From Paenibacillus pabuli (GTDB lineage Bacteria > Bacillota > Bacilli > Paenibacillales > Paenibacillaceae): a DNA stretch of 64,000 bases. Of this stretch, positions 52,011 through 61,865 are shown one piece after another. The DNA is taken from NCBI RefSeq assembly GCF_039831995.1, contig NZ_JBDOIO010000003.1, positions 248,001 to 312,000 of the forward strand. The letters run 5' to 3'. Within the stretch, counting starts at the first letter, position 1; every line of letters begins with the position of its first letter. The notes beneath the pieces are model-generated. The model saw nothing but the letters and a program-made list of their open reading frames with translations. It made no database searches and was not told where the DNA came from. Position numbers and translations under genes: made by a program.

Positions 52011-53042
52011 ATGAGAATTGCAATTTTAGGAGCAGGTTCTTTAGGAACCATCGTAGGCGCTTATCTAGCGGATGGTGGTATGGATGTTGAGTTAATTGAT
52101 GCGTATCAGGAGCATGTCAATGCCTTGAATCAAACGGGAGCCAAAGTGGTTGGTACAACGGAGTTTCATGCAAAAGTTAAAGCCATTACCCCTGACCAAA
52201 AATCTGGGACATATGATCTTGTGCTGCTATTGACCAAACAATTATCCAACGGTACCATCCTTCGGGAATTGCTTCCGTTCTTACATGATGAGAGCATCGT
52301 GTGTTCCTTGCAGAACGGGATTCCTGAAGAAAACGTAGCTTCCATTGTAGGTGCAGCACGTGTTATTGCCGGATCCGTTGAGTTTGGCGCCACGTTCATG
52401 GAACCGGGTGTATCAAGCCTTACAACCGAGTATACACAATTCAAAAAGTATGCTTTTCAGATTGGCGAATTAAATGGAGAAATGTCCGATCGCATTCAGC
52501 GTGTAAAATCGGTTTTGGACCTGGTGGGTGGAACACACATTTCCGACAACTTAGTGGGAACCAAATGGTCCAAGCTGCTGATCAATAATGCATTCAGTGG
52601 TCTGTCGGCGGCATTGAACGGAGAATACGGAGACATTCTGGATGATGAAGTCGGTATTGTGAGTGCTGTTCATATCGCGGACGAAACGATTAAGGTCGGA
52701 CATGCGAACGGGATTGAATTTGTCAAAATGAACGGATTCGATATCGCCTCCCTTGAACTCCAAAGTGAACAGGATATTCCGGAACGGATTAAAACGTTAC
52801 AATATGTGATGGAACCTTCCCGCCTGCTCAAAGCAAGCATGCTTCAGGATCTGGAGAAAAAACGTAAAACCGAGATTGATTACATTAATGGAGTCGTTTC
52901 GAGCAAAGCGGCAGGTACAGGAATTGCGACGCCTTATAACGATTTGGTTGTAAAGCTGGTCCAATCTGCTGAAGAGACACAAACGGTTCCTGATTTTCAG
53001 ACGAACATTGAAGAATTTAAACATCTCGTAGACGGACGTTAA
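52011..53042 (+). CDS. Ketopantoate reductase (PanE/ApbA) family NAD(P)-dependent reductase
   Basis: A 343-residue Rossmann-fold reductase. The nucleotide site is GAGSLGTIVGAYLADGG at the N-terminus; the family Lys is in LVGTKWSKLLINNAF and the conserved Glu in KTEIDYINGVV. It is longer than the ~300-residue PanE, with an added helical segment near residues 240-275. GGAGG lies nine bases before the ATG. Co-transcription with an acetoacetate-decarboxylase-like gene and control by LysR suggest a 2-keto-acid pathway other than pantothenate synthesis; no panB, panC or panD is nearby. Confidence 0.88.
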   Translation: MRIAILGAGSLGTIVGAYLADGGMDVELIDAYQEHVNALNQTGAKVVGTTEFHAKVKAITPDQKSGTYDLVLLLTKQLSNGTILRELLPFLHDESIVCSLQNGIPEENVASIVGAARVIAGSVEFGATFMEPGVSSLTTEYTQFKKYAFQIGELNGEMSDRIQRVKSVLDLVGGTHISDNLVGTKWSKLLINNAFSGLSAALNGEYGDILDDEVGIVSAVHIADETIKVGHANGIEFVKMNGFDIASLELQSEQDIPERIKTLQYVMEPSRLLKASMLQDLEKKRKTEIDYINGVVSSKAAGTGIATPYNDLVVKLVQSAEETQTVPDFQTNIEEFKHLVDGR

Positions 53043-53089
53043 TTTGTTGATATCTATTCCTTGCCTGATAGAAAATAGAATTCCATGAA

Positions 53090-53113
53090 AAGCCGCGATT
53101 TGCGGCTTTTTTT
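53090..53113 (+). terminator. Terminator after the reductase gene
   Basis: AAGCCGC and GCGGCTT pair around GATTT, followed by T residues to 53113. Confidence 0.9.
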
Positions 53114-53259
53114 GTTGGATCTGTTCAACTCTAGTTAATCGAGAAAGGGTACTATCGTTAACTTTCCATTTACTTAGGGAGCGCACTCTCCTAACAAATC
53201 CCACTTATGATGAAACAATGTTTGTCAAAGTGGAGCAAGCAAAAATGGAATAAAAGGAG

Positions 53260-56200
53260 ATGCGGGTTAAATTGAACAGAAGAAGGATTCTTCAGCGAAG
53301 TATTGCAATCGCTTTATTAAGCAGCATGATCTTGACAACCGGGATGCCTTTCACATCACTGCCAGCAGTTCATGCAGAAAGCCTGCCGCAGGAAGACAGC
53401 CAGGAACAGACACAAGTCACTCAAGCTGTAAACGTTCAGGTAGACCACACCCCGGCTGATTGGATTTACGAAATGCAGAACTATACCGTTACCACAACGG
53501 TATATGGCACCGACCAGCCGTGGACTGGACGAATCACTTATTCGGTAGATGGCCAAATGTATGCTCCGGTAGAACTTGTATCCGCAGCGCAGAGTCCAGA
53601 TACCTACGCGGGGGACATTCCTGGTGAGACTTTGGTCGGAAGCGAGTTAAACTATGCCATTGACATTACGGATGAGGTAGGAAATATCATTCAATCTACA
53701 GGATACTCAACGGCAATTCGACCTTCCATGTCCCACATGCAGCAGTCCTCAGGACCAGAGCTGCTGATTACTGAGATGGTACCGGATACGACCAATTTGC
53801 CTAACGTCAGCTCTGATGCGTACGAGTTCGTTGAGGTCTACAATAATACGGATCATGACATTAACTTCAAAGATTATTATTTCTTCTACAATAATAAGGA
53901 TAATTGGAAGACAGAAGAAGATGCGGATATCATCATTCCTGCTCGAAGCCCGGCCGTATTCTGGATTTTGAACGGAAGCAACAACGATCTTACGGCAGAG
54001 CAATTCAATGACAATTACGGAACAGCCCTGATCGAAGGGGAGCGCTTATTCCGTATTCAGGGCGGAGGTGGCATGGCGAACGGAAGCGCCAGGTCACTTG
54101 TGATTAAAAACCAAATGAGCGAAAGTATTGTTGCCGCAGCTTATGAACCGGCTCAGGTTAAAGCGAATATGGGGATCTTTTTCAAGTATCCGGCTGCCGG
54201 AAGCATGCAGATGAGCGTCTTGGAGAATTCCGGGAAAGTTGCTGCCACACCAGGAGTCATTGATCCTGAACAAGCCGTTCCACCTGTTGTGGATGAAGGA
54301 TCTCAAACCGAAATTGTGCATATGGTTCCAACTGCTGCCTTGGCCATTCAGGATTTTGAAGTGAAAGCGCAGATTAAAAACCTGGGGACAAATGCGGATG
54401 GGACCAAACCTTCAGTCAAGTTGTTATACAAAACGCCTTCCCAACAGAGATTCACCGTCATCACCATGACTAATGTAAATGACACAGACGAGTATATCGC
54501 AACGATTCCGGCGTCTGTACTTACAGAGCCTGAACTGCAATACCGGATACAAGCAGGTAATCTGGACAAGCCATATTCTGCACAGGTTCAATTGGGTGCA
54601 TTCGATCCGTCCAAAGCACCAACGCTGCTTATTACTGAGCTTGTGCCGAATACGGCGAACGTACCGGGGACGTCCACGGATGCCTATGAGTATATCGAGG
54701 TATATAACAATACGGACCAACCGGTTAATTTTAAAAACTACAGCCTGTACTATCGTTATCCTGATAAAGGACCAAGTGCCGACGTGGAATGGGGAGCCGT
54801 TAATCCGGATTTTGTTATTCCAGCGCAACAATCGGTTGTATTTTGGATTAAAAATAACTTAAACACGGCCTATACCGTGGAGGAATTCAACCAATTTTAC
54901 CAAACCAATCTAATCCCAAATGCTACACTGCAATCGATCCAGAGTGATGGCATGGCGAATTCCGGACGCAGAGCGCTCGTGATCAAAACGAATACAGGCA
55001 AGGAAATTTCTTCTGCCTATTATGATGCCGATCAGACTTATGAAGAAGGTACCAAAGGGGATGAAACGAAGGAAGACAGGGCGATCACTTACACCTACCC
55101 TGTAAATGGAAGCACAATGATGATCAAATCAAGTTCGGGTTTGCAATCTCCATCGCCAGGCGGCATCACGCCGGAGCAGGTTCCTGCCGTACCCATTCAT
55201 ATGGAGTCGGACGCAGTCCCGCCAACGGTTCAGGACATGACGAACATGACAGAAGTTGACCAATCCGAGGGATTGGAACTCATCGTCGATGCCAGAGATA
55301 ACCGCGAAGTGACGTCTGTGGAAGTATTCATCCGCTCTGACAAACAGGCTGAATTCACGGCACATCGTTTGACGGAAGATTACGATGACACGATGTACCA
55401 TTATAAAATGACATCAGCTGATCTCATCGGACGCAAAACCATTGAGTATTACTTTGTCGCTTCTGATGGCATTAACGAAACGAGAACGGAAACGACCAGC
55501 ATATCCGTGACCGGTGGAGTAGGCGATGAATCGCTTCGCCTGAATGTTAAAGATGAGGATATCATTCAAGGTGTCCATACAATTAAAGGAACCTCGCAAA
55601 CGGAGGGTATGGATGCTCGCCTTACCATCGACGGCAAAGCTTTACCCGAAGGTGAAACCTTCGCTGCGCTTGAACATGATGCATACTTCGTATTCGAAGC
55701 AGTTAACGTCGATTATTATTTCAAAAACGCAGTAACGATGGGGCCGTCGGAACTGGGGGACGAATCGATTCTCTATACGTTCATGAACCCAATTACGAGC
55801 TATACGACGTTGTCTTTTCCAATTGATTCAGACCGTTTGCTTCAGGGCGACAATGTGATCTATATTCGGGCGGGTTCCAAAACATCGCCGTTTGATCAAC
55901 GACCGGAGGAGAACAAAGATGACTTTGAAGTCAAAAACGTTCGCTTGCTTTTGGCTGACGGGACTGAAATATGGGATCCGGCCTACGCTGAAAAAGAGAA
56001 ACAGATCAAAATGGGTGATTCTGCAGGGAAAAACGAATCAATTGGTTTCCATTTCGACCTGAAACCGGAACATCTTACGGCTAAAGCCTATGCATGGGAC
56101 ACAACCCGAGTCCCGGATGGAGCTCATGAAGTAACGGTAACCGATGGTGCAGCGCAAAAAAGGGCCAGAGTCTTGGTGGACAATACGGCACCTGACATCA

Positions 56201-59200
56201 AGCCGACGGTCGAAGAAGGTAAGACGTACCGTGGAAATTTCGTCATTGATGCCGAAATCAAAGATGCGATAGCCGGTGTGGAGATGGTCAGTGTGAAGCT
56301 GGATGACAATGTGATTACTCTCCCGTTAAGATCCTCGTCGGGAGAAATTCAAGGCGGGAAGCATGTCCTGAATATTCAGGCAACCGATAAAGTGGGCAAC
56401 GTTTCGGAGAAAAACGTGAATTTTGAAGTGCCCGATGAAAATCCACTTCCGCCGGAGTTAGTGGCTCCCAAGCAAAATCAAACGAATGTTGGCTCCGATG
56501 CTAACCTGACGGTTAAAGTTCAGGATCCAAGCAACGATGCCATGGATGTGACGTTCTACAAAGGGTACAAATACGATGGAAGCCGGGCCGAAGGTTTTAC
56601 AGGCTACTTGAATACTTCCGTTACCGAGCCGCCTAAAGAAATGACTCCTCCGGGAGAAAAGGCCATGAATGCAGAGGATTACAAAAAAATTGCTGCGCTC
56701 GACGGAACATATCTCGTCAATGATTCGGTAGAGCAGTTCCCTTACCAACGCTTTGAAGTAAAGCTTGATCCATCCGTGAAAAACACGGATCGCGTCGAAA
56801 TCGAATGGCAGGGCAAGTCACTCGAAGGCAGGAAAGTAAGCTTGTATGCCTGGAGCATGAGCGAGCAAAAATGGATTCAGCTGGATCAAGTCATTGCTGG
56901 ATCAGAAGATTTTGAATTAAAGGCAGTGGTAAAAGCGGGTGATTACGAGAATGATCATGTTATTCAGGTTATGGTGCAGGACGAACTTACGGAACAGGCT
57001 GTCACCACAGGTTACAAACCTGCGCCGGAATCACAGGACCCCTACGATTTTTCATTTGTTTGGATGTCGGATACGCAGTACTACTCCCAGAGCTATCCTC
57101 AAATCTATCAAAACATCGTGAATTGGATCGCCGGACAAAAAGAAAATATGAATATCAAATACGTTATTCATACCGGGGATGTCGTTGATAAGGCAGATCA
57201 GGAATACCAGTGGATTGAAGCGGATAAAAATATGAAGGTGCTTGAGGATGCCTCCATTCCGTATGGAGTATTGGCAGGGAATCATGATGTGGGACATCAG
57301 GACAACGATTACGCGAAATTTCAGCAGTATTTTGGAGAGGACAGGTTCAAGAACAATCAGGTATTTGGTGGGTCATACGAGAATAATAGAGGACATTATG
57401 ATTTGGTTTCAGCGAACGGTAATGACTTTGTCATTGTGTACATGGGATGGGGACTTGGAGAGGAAGAAATTGAATGGATGAACGACATTGTCTCCAAGTA
57501 TCCGGAACGCAAAGCGATTCTCTGTTTGCATGAGTATCTGCTCGTATCCAATAACCGTTCACCGATTGCGGACGAGATTTTTGAGAAGGTTGTAAAACCG
57601 AACCAAAATGTGATTGCTGCCCTTTCCGGACACTATCACGATGCCGAACTTAAGGTTGATCAGCTGGATGATAACGGAGATGGCATTCCTGACCGTAACG
57701 TGTATCAAATGCTGGCAGATTATCAAGGTGCTCCTGAAGGAGGACTTGGATATATTCGGCTTATGCAGTTTGACATGGCAAACAACAAGCTCCATATCAA
57801 AACGTATTCACCTTATCTAGATGACTACAACTACTATGATCCAGAGACCGAACAAGGCAAAGATGAGTTTAGCTTGGATCTTGGTTTGGCACCAACAACG
57901 AAGCGAGTAGCCACCGATTATATCGGGGTGAACGTTTACACAGATCAGAAAATTGGCTCAAAAGCTAACGTTGCGAGCGGGCGAGAAGCTTCAGTGGAAT
58001 GGAAGGGACTTTCAAACGAAAGCTACTATCAGTGGTACGCCAAAGCAGAAGATCAGTATAGCGGCAGTGCTTTATCCGATATTTGGGGTTTCTCTACAGG
58101 GGCTTCTGCTCCGGGGGAACAGACTCCGGGAAATGGAGGAGGTTCGGGTAGCAGTAATCCGGGAGTTCCAGCAGGAAATGATAGTGTGACGAAGCCAGCA
58201 GCTCCGATCAGTAATGGCCAAATCACACTCCATCCATCTTCTGATGGAACCTATCGTGCTGAAGCACAAGAGCTGGAGCAAGCCACCGATTCAGCGAGTG
58301 GAGGGAAAGTAGTCATTACGCTTGATGGCAAACAAGAGCAGGATGGGGAGTTTGGCGTATATCTTCCTGCCAGCGCGGCGAAAAAGGCGAAAGCTAATGA
58401 CCTTTCCATGGTAATCTCATCACCGTGGTTAAAAGTTACGATCCCGGCTGATTCTCTGCCGGAAGAATGGGGAAAGGCAGATCAGCTGCTGCTGCGTTTC
58501 AGTACTTTATATCATAACGCTGCGAAGCAAATGTTAAGTGACAGTTTGAGTAAGTCATTATATTATTCAAATCCAGAGATTGTACAATCACTTCGCATAT
58601 TTATGCTTCAGGGCGAAAACGAGATGGAGGTTCAGGTATTCGGCAGTCCGGTCACGATGGATCGAACATTGACGGCAGAACAGCAAAAGCGGATTCAATC
58701 GGAGTATGCAGGCGTTTATCTGCTCGGACAAGAAATCGAATACAAAGGCGGCCGCTTCGTAGCCGGAACTGTAACATTTGAAACGGAGCACCCAGGTTTG
58801 TACGCGATCTTGGAATATCATAAAACATTTAAGGATATGAAAGACTCCTGGGCAGAAGATTACGTCAATACATTGGCGGCCAAACATCTTATTGAGGGAA
58901 TGGATGATGAGAACTACGGTCCTGCCTTGCAGGTAAGCCGAGGGGACTTCATTACCTTAATTATGCGTGCTGCTGGGTTGGATTCTTCAGAAAAAACTGC
59001 GGTTTATGCCGACGTACCAACCCATGCATATTACGCAGCAGCCGTTGCTCAGGCGACCGAACTTGGTATTGTGCAAGGAAACGGTAATCTCTTCAGGCCA
59101 AAGGATTCGATCAGCCGCGAGGAAGCAGCCGTGATTTTGATGAAAGCTCAGCAAGTATTGTTTATGGAGAAACAGCAATCCACGGTACAAGAAGCGTTCG

Positions 59201-59358
59201 CTGACCAAGGCCAGGTATCTGCTTGGGCTCAAGATGCTGTCGAGCATGTGAATGCACTCGGACTGATGACGGGCAAAGCTCACCTTCGGTTTGACCCGAA
59301 AGGCAAAGTTACACGTGCAGAAATGGCTAAAATAGTGTATATGCTGATTCATAATTAA
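53260..59358 (+). CDS. Giant S-layer-anchored protein with lamin-tail domains and a calcineurin-like phosphoesterase
   Basis: A 2032-residue secreted wall protein. A signal peptide ends near VHAES (residue 44). Two lamin-tail-like domains begin at about residues 167 (LLITEMVPDTTNLPNVSSDA) and 454 (LLITELVPNTANVPGTSTDA), each near an Ig-like module. Several Ig-like modules fill 650-1100. A calcineurin-like metallophosphoesterase spans about 1262-1510, with Asp1271 (WMSDTQ), His1304/Asp1307 (HTGDVVD), Asn1341/His1342 (GNHDVG) and His1458/His1460 (SGHYHD). A fibronectin-like stretch and Gly/Ser/Pro linker (about 1610-1645) lead to three SLH repeats (1856-2032). The ATG touches its AAAAGGAG, so the in-frame TTG at 53272 may be the real start. 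It could cleave extracellular phosphodiesters or nucleotides; substrate unknown. Confidence 0.92.
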   Translation: MRVKLNRRRILQRSIAIALLSSMILTTGMPFTSLPAVHAESLPQEDSQEQTQVTQAVNVQVDHTPADWIYEMQNYTVTTTVYGTDQPWTGRITYSVDGQMYAPVELVSAAQSPDTYAGDIPGETLVGSELNYAIDITDEVGNIIQSTGYSTAIRPSMSHMQQSSGPELLITEMVPDTTNLPNVSSDAYEFVEVYNNTDHDINFKDYYFFYNNKDNWKTEEDADIIIPARSPAVFWILNGSNNDLTAEQFNDNYGTALIEGERLFRIQGGGGMANGSARSLVIKNQMSESIVAAAYEPAQVKANMGIFFKYPAAGSMQMSVLENSGKVAATPGVIDPEQAVPPVVDEGSQTEIVHMVPTAALAIQDFEVKAQIKNLGTNADGTKPSVKLLYKTPSQQRFTVITMTNVNDTDEYIATIPASVLTEPELQYRIQAGNLDKPYSAQVQLGAFDPSKAPTLLITELVPNTANVPGTSTDAYEYIEVYNNTDQPVNFKNYSLYYRYPDKGPSADVEWGAVNPDFVIPAQQSVVFWIKNNLNTAYTVEEFNQFYQTNLIPNATLQSIQSDGMANSGRRALVIKTNTGKEISSAYYDADQTYEEGTKGDETKEDRAITYTYPVNGSTMMIKSSSGLQSPSPGGITPEQVPAVPIHMESDAVPPTVQDMTNMTEVDQSEGLELIVDARDNREVTSVEVFIRSDKQAEFTAHRLTEDYDDTMYHYKMTSADLIGRKTIEYYFVASDGINETRTETTSISVTGGVGDESLRLNVKDEDIIQGVHTIKGTSQTEGMDARLTIDGKALPEGETFAALEHDAYFVFEAVNVDYYFKNAVTMGPSELGDESILYTFMNPITSYTTLSFPIDSDRLLQGDNVIYIRAGSKTSPFDQRPEENKDDFEVKNVRLLLADGTEIWDPAYAEKEKQIKMGDSAGKNESIGFHFDLKPEHLTAKAYAWDTTRVPDGAHEVTVTDGAAQKRARVLVDNTAPDIKPTVEEGKTYRGNFVIDAEIKDAIAGVEMVSVKLDDNVITLPLRSSSGEIQGGKHVLNIQATDKVGNVSEKNVNFEVPDENPLPPELVAPKQNQTNVGSDANLTVKVQDPSNDAMDVTFYKGYKYDGSRAEGFTGYLNTSVTEPPKEMTPPGEKAMNAEDYKKIAALDGTYLVNDSVEQFPYQRFEVKLDPSVKNTDRVEIEWQGKSLEGRKVSLYAWSMSEQKWIQLDQVIAGSEDFELKAVVKAGDYENDHVIQVMVQDELTEQAVTTGYKPAPESQDPYDFSFVWMSDTQYYSQSYPQIYQNIVNWIAGQKENMNIKYVIHTGDVVDKADQEYQWIEADKNMKVLEDASIPYGVLAGNHDVGHQDNDYAKFQQYFGEDRFKNNQVFGGSYENNRGHYDLVSANGNDFVIVYMGWGLGEEEIEWMNDIVSKYPERKAILCLHEYLLVSNNRSPIADEIFEKVVKPNQNVIAALSGHYHDAELKVDQLDDNGDGIPDRNVYQMLADYQGAPEGGLGYIRLMQFDMANNKLHIKTYSPYLDDYNYYDPETEQGKDEFSLDLGLAPTTKRVATDYIGVNVYTDQKIGSKANVASGREASVEWKGLSNESYYQWYAKAEDQYSGSALSDIWGFSTGASAPGEQTPGNGGGSGSSNPGVPAGNDSVTKPAAPISNGQITLHPSSDGTYRAEAQELEQATDSASGGKVVITLDGKQEQDGEFGVYLPASAAKKAKANDLSMVISSPWLKVTIPADSLPEEWGKADQLLLRFSTLYHNAAKQMLSDSLSKSLYYSNPEIVQSLRIFMLQGENEMEVQVFGSPVTMDRTLTAEQQKRIQSEYAGVYLLGQEIEYKGGRFVAGTVTFETEHPGLYAILEYHKTFKDMKDSWAEDYVNTLAAKHLIEGMDDENYGPALQVSRGDFITLIMRAAGLDSSEKTAVYADVPTHAYYAAAVAQATELGIVQGNGNLFRPKDSISREEAAVILMKAQQVLFMEKQQSTVQEAFADQGQVSAWAQDAVEHVNALGLMTGKAHLRFDPKGKVTRAEMAKIVYMLIHN

Positions 59359-59399
59359 ACATCCTTCAATGCAACTCACACATGTAACTCACTCAAAGG

Positions 59400-59425
59400 A
59401 AGTCGCCTGAATGGCGGCTTTTTTT
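59400..59425 (+). terminator. Terminator after the S-layer phosphoesterase gene
   Basis: AAGTCGCC and GGCGGCTT pair around TGAAT, followed by seven T residues. Confidence 0.9.
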
Positions 59426-59734
59426 GTTTTGTCGGAGCAAGTAAGTGCACTCAGTCTCTAGTCTGCGAGCTTTAAAATCAAACGCGAAATAGGCAAGCCA
59501 TATCATTGATTGTGTGAGTTTCTAAAAATGTGTAGCCAATCTGCCTTAGGAAGCGGGATGTTCGACATGAGCTTCAACGGGTATCCCGCATGAACGAACT
59601 TAATTTCCGGATTTGGAATATCACCGTTCATCTTCCGTTCATAATCATGTCATATACAATACATGTTTATAGAATAAACTTGCAGGTGATCCAATTTGCA
59701 GTAGTGATCTGATCTAAACCAGACAGGAGATGAT
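59426..59734. other. Intergenic stretch without recognised feature
   Basis: About 310 bases between a terminator and a decayed gene. No open frame with a ribosome site, no convincing promoter and no repeat was seen apart from the AGGAG directly before the GTG at 59735. Confidence 0.6.
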
Positions 59735-60020
59735 GTGATTGGCACTGAAAAAATTACCTCCATAGCCGCCGTTACCTTGGCGATCACTATGCTGGCCCCC
59801 ATGTCCGCGATGGCAGCACCAGCCTCGGGTAGTGGGAGTGATCTAACGTACGATGCGACCAAAGCAGCTGTTATGGAAAAAGCTCAATTATTGACCGGGA
59901 AGTATGGTGCGACAAGTGTGCAATATGCGCTCATGTGTATTTGCAGGGAAAAATGGTTCACAGTTCGAGATATCATTGGCAAGCAAGGCGGATTGAGTAG
60001 TGGAAAGCAGACGGTAACCA
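59735..60020 (+). pseudogene. Truncated remnant of a secreted serine hydrolase (beta-lactamase/DD-peptidase-like)
   Basis: A GTG with AGGAG upstream opens a secreted protein: signal segment ITSIAAVTLAITMLAPMSAMA, then LTYDATKAAVMEKAQLL and GATSVQYALM. The last motif resembles the beginning of class C beta-lactamase-like serine hydrolases, in which the frame would continue with a DNG-K-(I/V) turn and, later, an SxxK motif. Here the frame continues as unrelated sequence (CICREKWFTVRD), while another frame briefly reads GKMVHSS before stopping. No SxxK follows. A terminator hairpin (60025-60046) lies inside the residual frame, which runs on to 60082. The gene therefore appears to have lost most of its length and acquired a frameshift. 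Family assignment is tentative. Confidence 0.5.
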
Positions 60021-60024
60021 AGGG

Positions 60025-60046
60025 GTCGCGGTGTACGCGACTTTTT
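60025..60046 (+). terminator. Terminator at the end of the decayed serine hydrolase gene
   Basis: GTCGCG and CGCGAC pair around GTGTA, followed by TTTTTG. Its presence inside the residual reading frame supports truncation of that gene. Confidence 0.75.
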
Positions 60047-60194
60047 GTTTTTATCATCTTCCAATGCGGAGAACGGTTATAAACGCAGTGTTATTATCAT
60101 TTATGACATGAGTTAATATTGTCCTGATTTGGTTAATACGGTATATTGAAAATGGTTTAATTTTCAATTTAATTACGAGGAGGACTCAGTTTAC

Positions 60195-60383
60195 ATGGAG
60201 ATAACAGAAAAGAGATGTAATGATTGTGGAGGAAATTCATTTGTACAAGCTGCGGATTTTATAAATCTCCGTCCAGTGGATAAGAAATTGGCGATTGGTT
60301 CTGAAAAGATCTATACCGTTTGTCTGGACTGCGGGGAAGTGGTATCGATTAAAGTGAAGAACCCTGAAAAGTTAAATCAATAG
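60195..60383 (+). CDS. Small zinc-ribbon protein
   Basis: A 62-residue protein with two CxxC knuckles, CNDCGG (residues 8-13) and CLDCGE (43-48), separated by 31 residues, the layout of a zinc ribbon. GAGGAGG lies before the ATG. Similar small proteins are sometimes named after transcription factor TFIIIB because of the ribbon, but there is no other evidence for such a role. It stands alone; function unknown. Confidence 0.8.
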   Translation: MEITEKRCNDCGGNSFVQAADFINLRPVDKKLAIGSEKIYTVCLDCGEVVSIKVKNPEKLNQ

Positions 60384-60440
60384 CCAACAGCTGCATATTT
60401 TCTTCTTATAACCATTCTTTTATTAAGGTAACTTATGATA

Positions 60441-60488
60441 ATAAAGAAAAGCCCCTCTCTCATTTCCTGTCGGAAAAAGAGAAGGGCT
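60441..60488 (-). terminator. Terminator of the alkaline phosphatase gene
   Basis: Read on the minus strand, AGCCCTTCTC and GAGAGGGGCT pair with a few mismatches through the centre (60479-60488 with 60450-60460) and are followed by TTTTCTTTA. It lies about 20 bases after the phosphatase stop. Confidence 0.7.
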
Positions 60489-60506
60489 GCTGTTAGAAGC
60501 AGATTA

Positions 60507-61865
60507 TTATTTATGCTTCTTTAGAATATCAAAGATGATCTCTGCATTATTCGTATTGTCGATCAGGCCGGAGAATCGATGGCTTGCCGGACCGTAGGCG
60601 TAGACTGGCACGTCATCTCCCGTATGTCCGCCTGTCGTCCAGCCAGTGAACGAGCGGTTATCAATTATCGCTTCGATGGCATTGTCGATCGTCGTGACAT
60701 CTGCGTCTTTAGCTGCGGTTTTTACCGATTGAATCTCCTCGGAAGTTAACTCAAGTTTGAGATAGCTCTTAAGTGTTTCTTCCACGGAAGCCCCTTTAGC
60801 GATTTGAGCTGCCATGTAGTCAGGCGTGCGTACTGCGGCTTTGATCGGATCCACGAAAAAGTTATATTCTCCGTCTTTCCCGAGCGTAAGTCCGCCAGTG
60901 GAATGGTCAGCCGTTGCTACGACAAGGGTCTCTCCATCTTCTTTGGCAAAATCAATTGCCGCCTCGAAAGCTGCTGCAAAATCCTCCATTTCGCTCATAG
61001 CGCCAACGATGTCATTATCATGACCCGCCCAGTCGATCTGGCTTCCTTCAACCATGAGGAAAAACCCATTTTCGTTTGAGCTCAGGCGATCAATGGCTGT
61101 ATTTGTCATTTCGGCCAGCGAAGGCGTTTCGCTCGTACGGTCAATCAACTTGTCCATACCTCCGTCAGCAAATAGTCCGAGAATCTGTTTATTTGTATCC
61201 TTGAGAAGGGCACTGCGATCAGTCACATAGCTAAATCCGACTTTTTCAAATTCATTGGTCAAGTCACGATCTTCACGTACAAAATTGGTTTTTCCTCCGC
61301 CTAACAGAACATCAACTTTGTGCTTCCCATTGATCAATTCATCATAATAATCATCTGCGATTGCATCCATGTTCTTCCGACTAATATCGTGCGCACCGAA
61401 GGCGGCAGGTGTGGCATGAGTGATCTCTGAGGTAGCTACAAGTCCGGTGGATTTTCCGTTTTCCTTGGCTTGCTCCAAAACGGTTTTGACTTCAGTATGG
61501 TCATTGTCAACTGCAATGGCAGCGTTATAAGTTTTCACACCAGCAGACATTGCGGTCGCCGCGGAAGCCGAGTCCGTAACGTTTTGTGTGTCGTCATCCG
61601 GATAGGTCATTTGAGCGCCCACAAGATAATGATCAAATACCGTTTTCTCCATGACCTTAGTCGAAGGGTCATCCTTCATATAACGGTAAGCGGAAGTATA
61701 AGCCGTTCCCATGCCGTCACCGATGAGGAAGATGATATTCTTGATTTTTTTTGTCTCTACACTAACGGCTTGTACCGCATTGGCTTGACCCGCAGACAAG
61801 ACAGTAGAAGCGGCAAAGACCAGGCTGAGTGCAGCCGCAGGAAGTACTTTTTTGGATAATTTCAC
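60507..61865 (-). CDS. phoA: Secreted alkaline phosphatase
   Basis: A 452-residue exported phosphomonoesterase that frees phosphate outside the membrane. The signal peptide (VLPAAALSLVFAASTVLSAGQANA) is followed by the first metal site FLIGDGMG (Asp50), the phosphoserine motif TDSASAATA (Ser99 as nucleophile), metal ligands in ITHATPAAFGAH, EGSQIDWAGHDND and ATADHSTGGL, and the late His in TTGGHTGDDV. All catalytic elements of the PhoA/PhoB family are present. AAGGAGG precedes the ATG. The gene symbol is for the family; Bacillus naming (phoA or phoB) cannot be resolved. A Pho-type control is expected, but no clear tandem TTMACA boxes were found. Confidence 0.95.
   Translation of the reverse strand: MKLSKKVLPAAALSLVFAASTVLSAGQANAVQAVSVETKKIKNIIFLIGDGMGTAYTSAYRYMKDDPSTKVMEKTVFDHYLVGAQMTYPDDDTQNVTDSASAATAMSAGVKTYNAAIAVDNDHTEVKTVLEQAKENGKSTGLVATSEITHATPAAFGAHDISRKNMDAIADDYYDELINGKHKVDVLLGGGKTNFVREDRDLTNEFEKVGFSYVTDRSALLKDTNKQILGLFADGGMDKLIDRTSETPSLAEMTNTAIDRLSSNENGFFLMVEGSQIDWAGHDNDIVGAMSEMEDFAAAFEAAIDFAKEDGETLVVATADHSTGGLTLGKDGEYNFFVDPIKAAVRTPDYMAAQIAKGASVEETLKSYLKLELTSEEIQSVKTAAKDADVTTIDNAIEAIIDNRSFTGWTTGGHTGDDVPVYAYGPASHRFSGLIDNTNNAEIIFDILKKHK

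Noticed and set aside
53758..55000. Long direct repeat in the S-layer protein gene
   Set aside because: The two lamin-tail regions are similar at the protein level but diverged in DNA; they are a domain duplication and not a DNA repeat.
60195..60383. Small zinc-ribbon protein as a transcription initiation factor
   Set aside because: Only the two CxxC knuckles support it; zinc ribbons occur in many unrelated small proteins.
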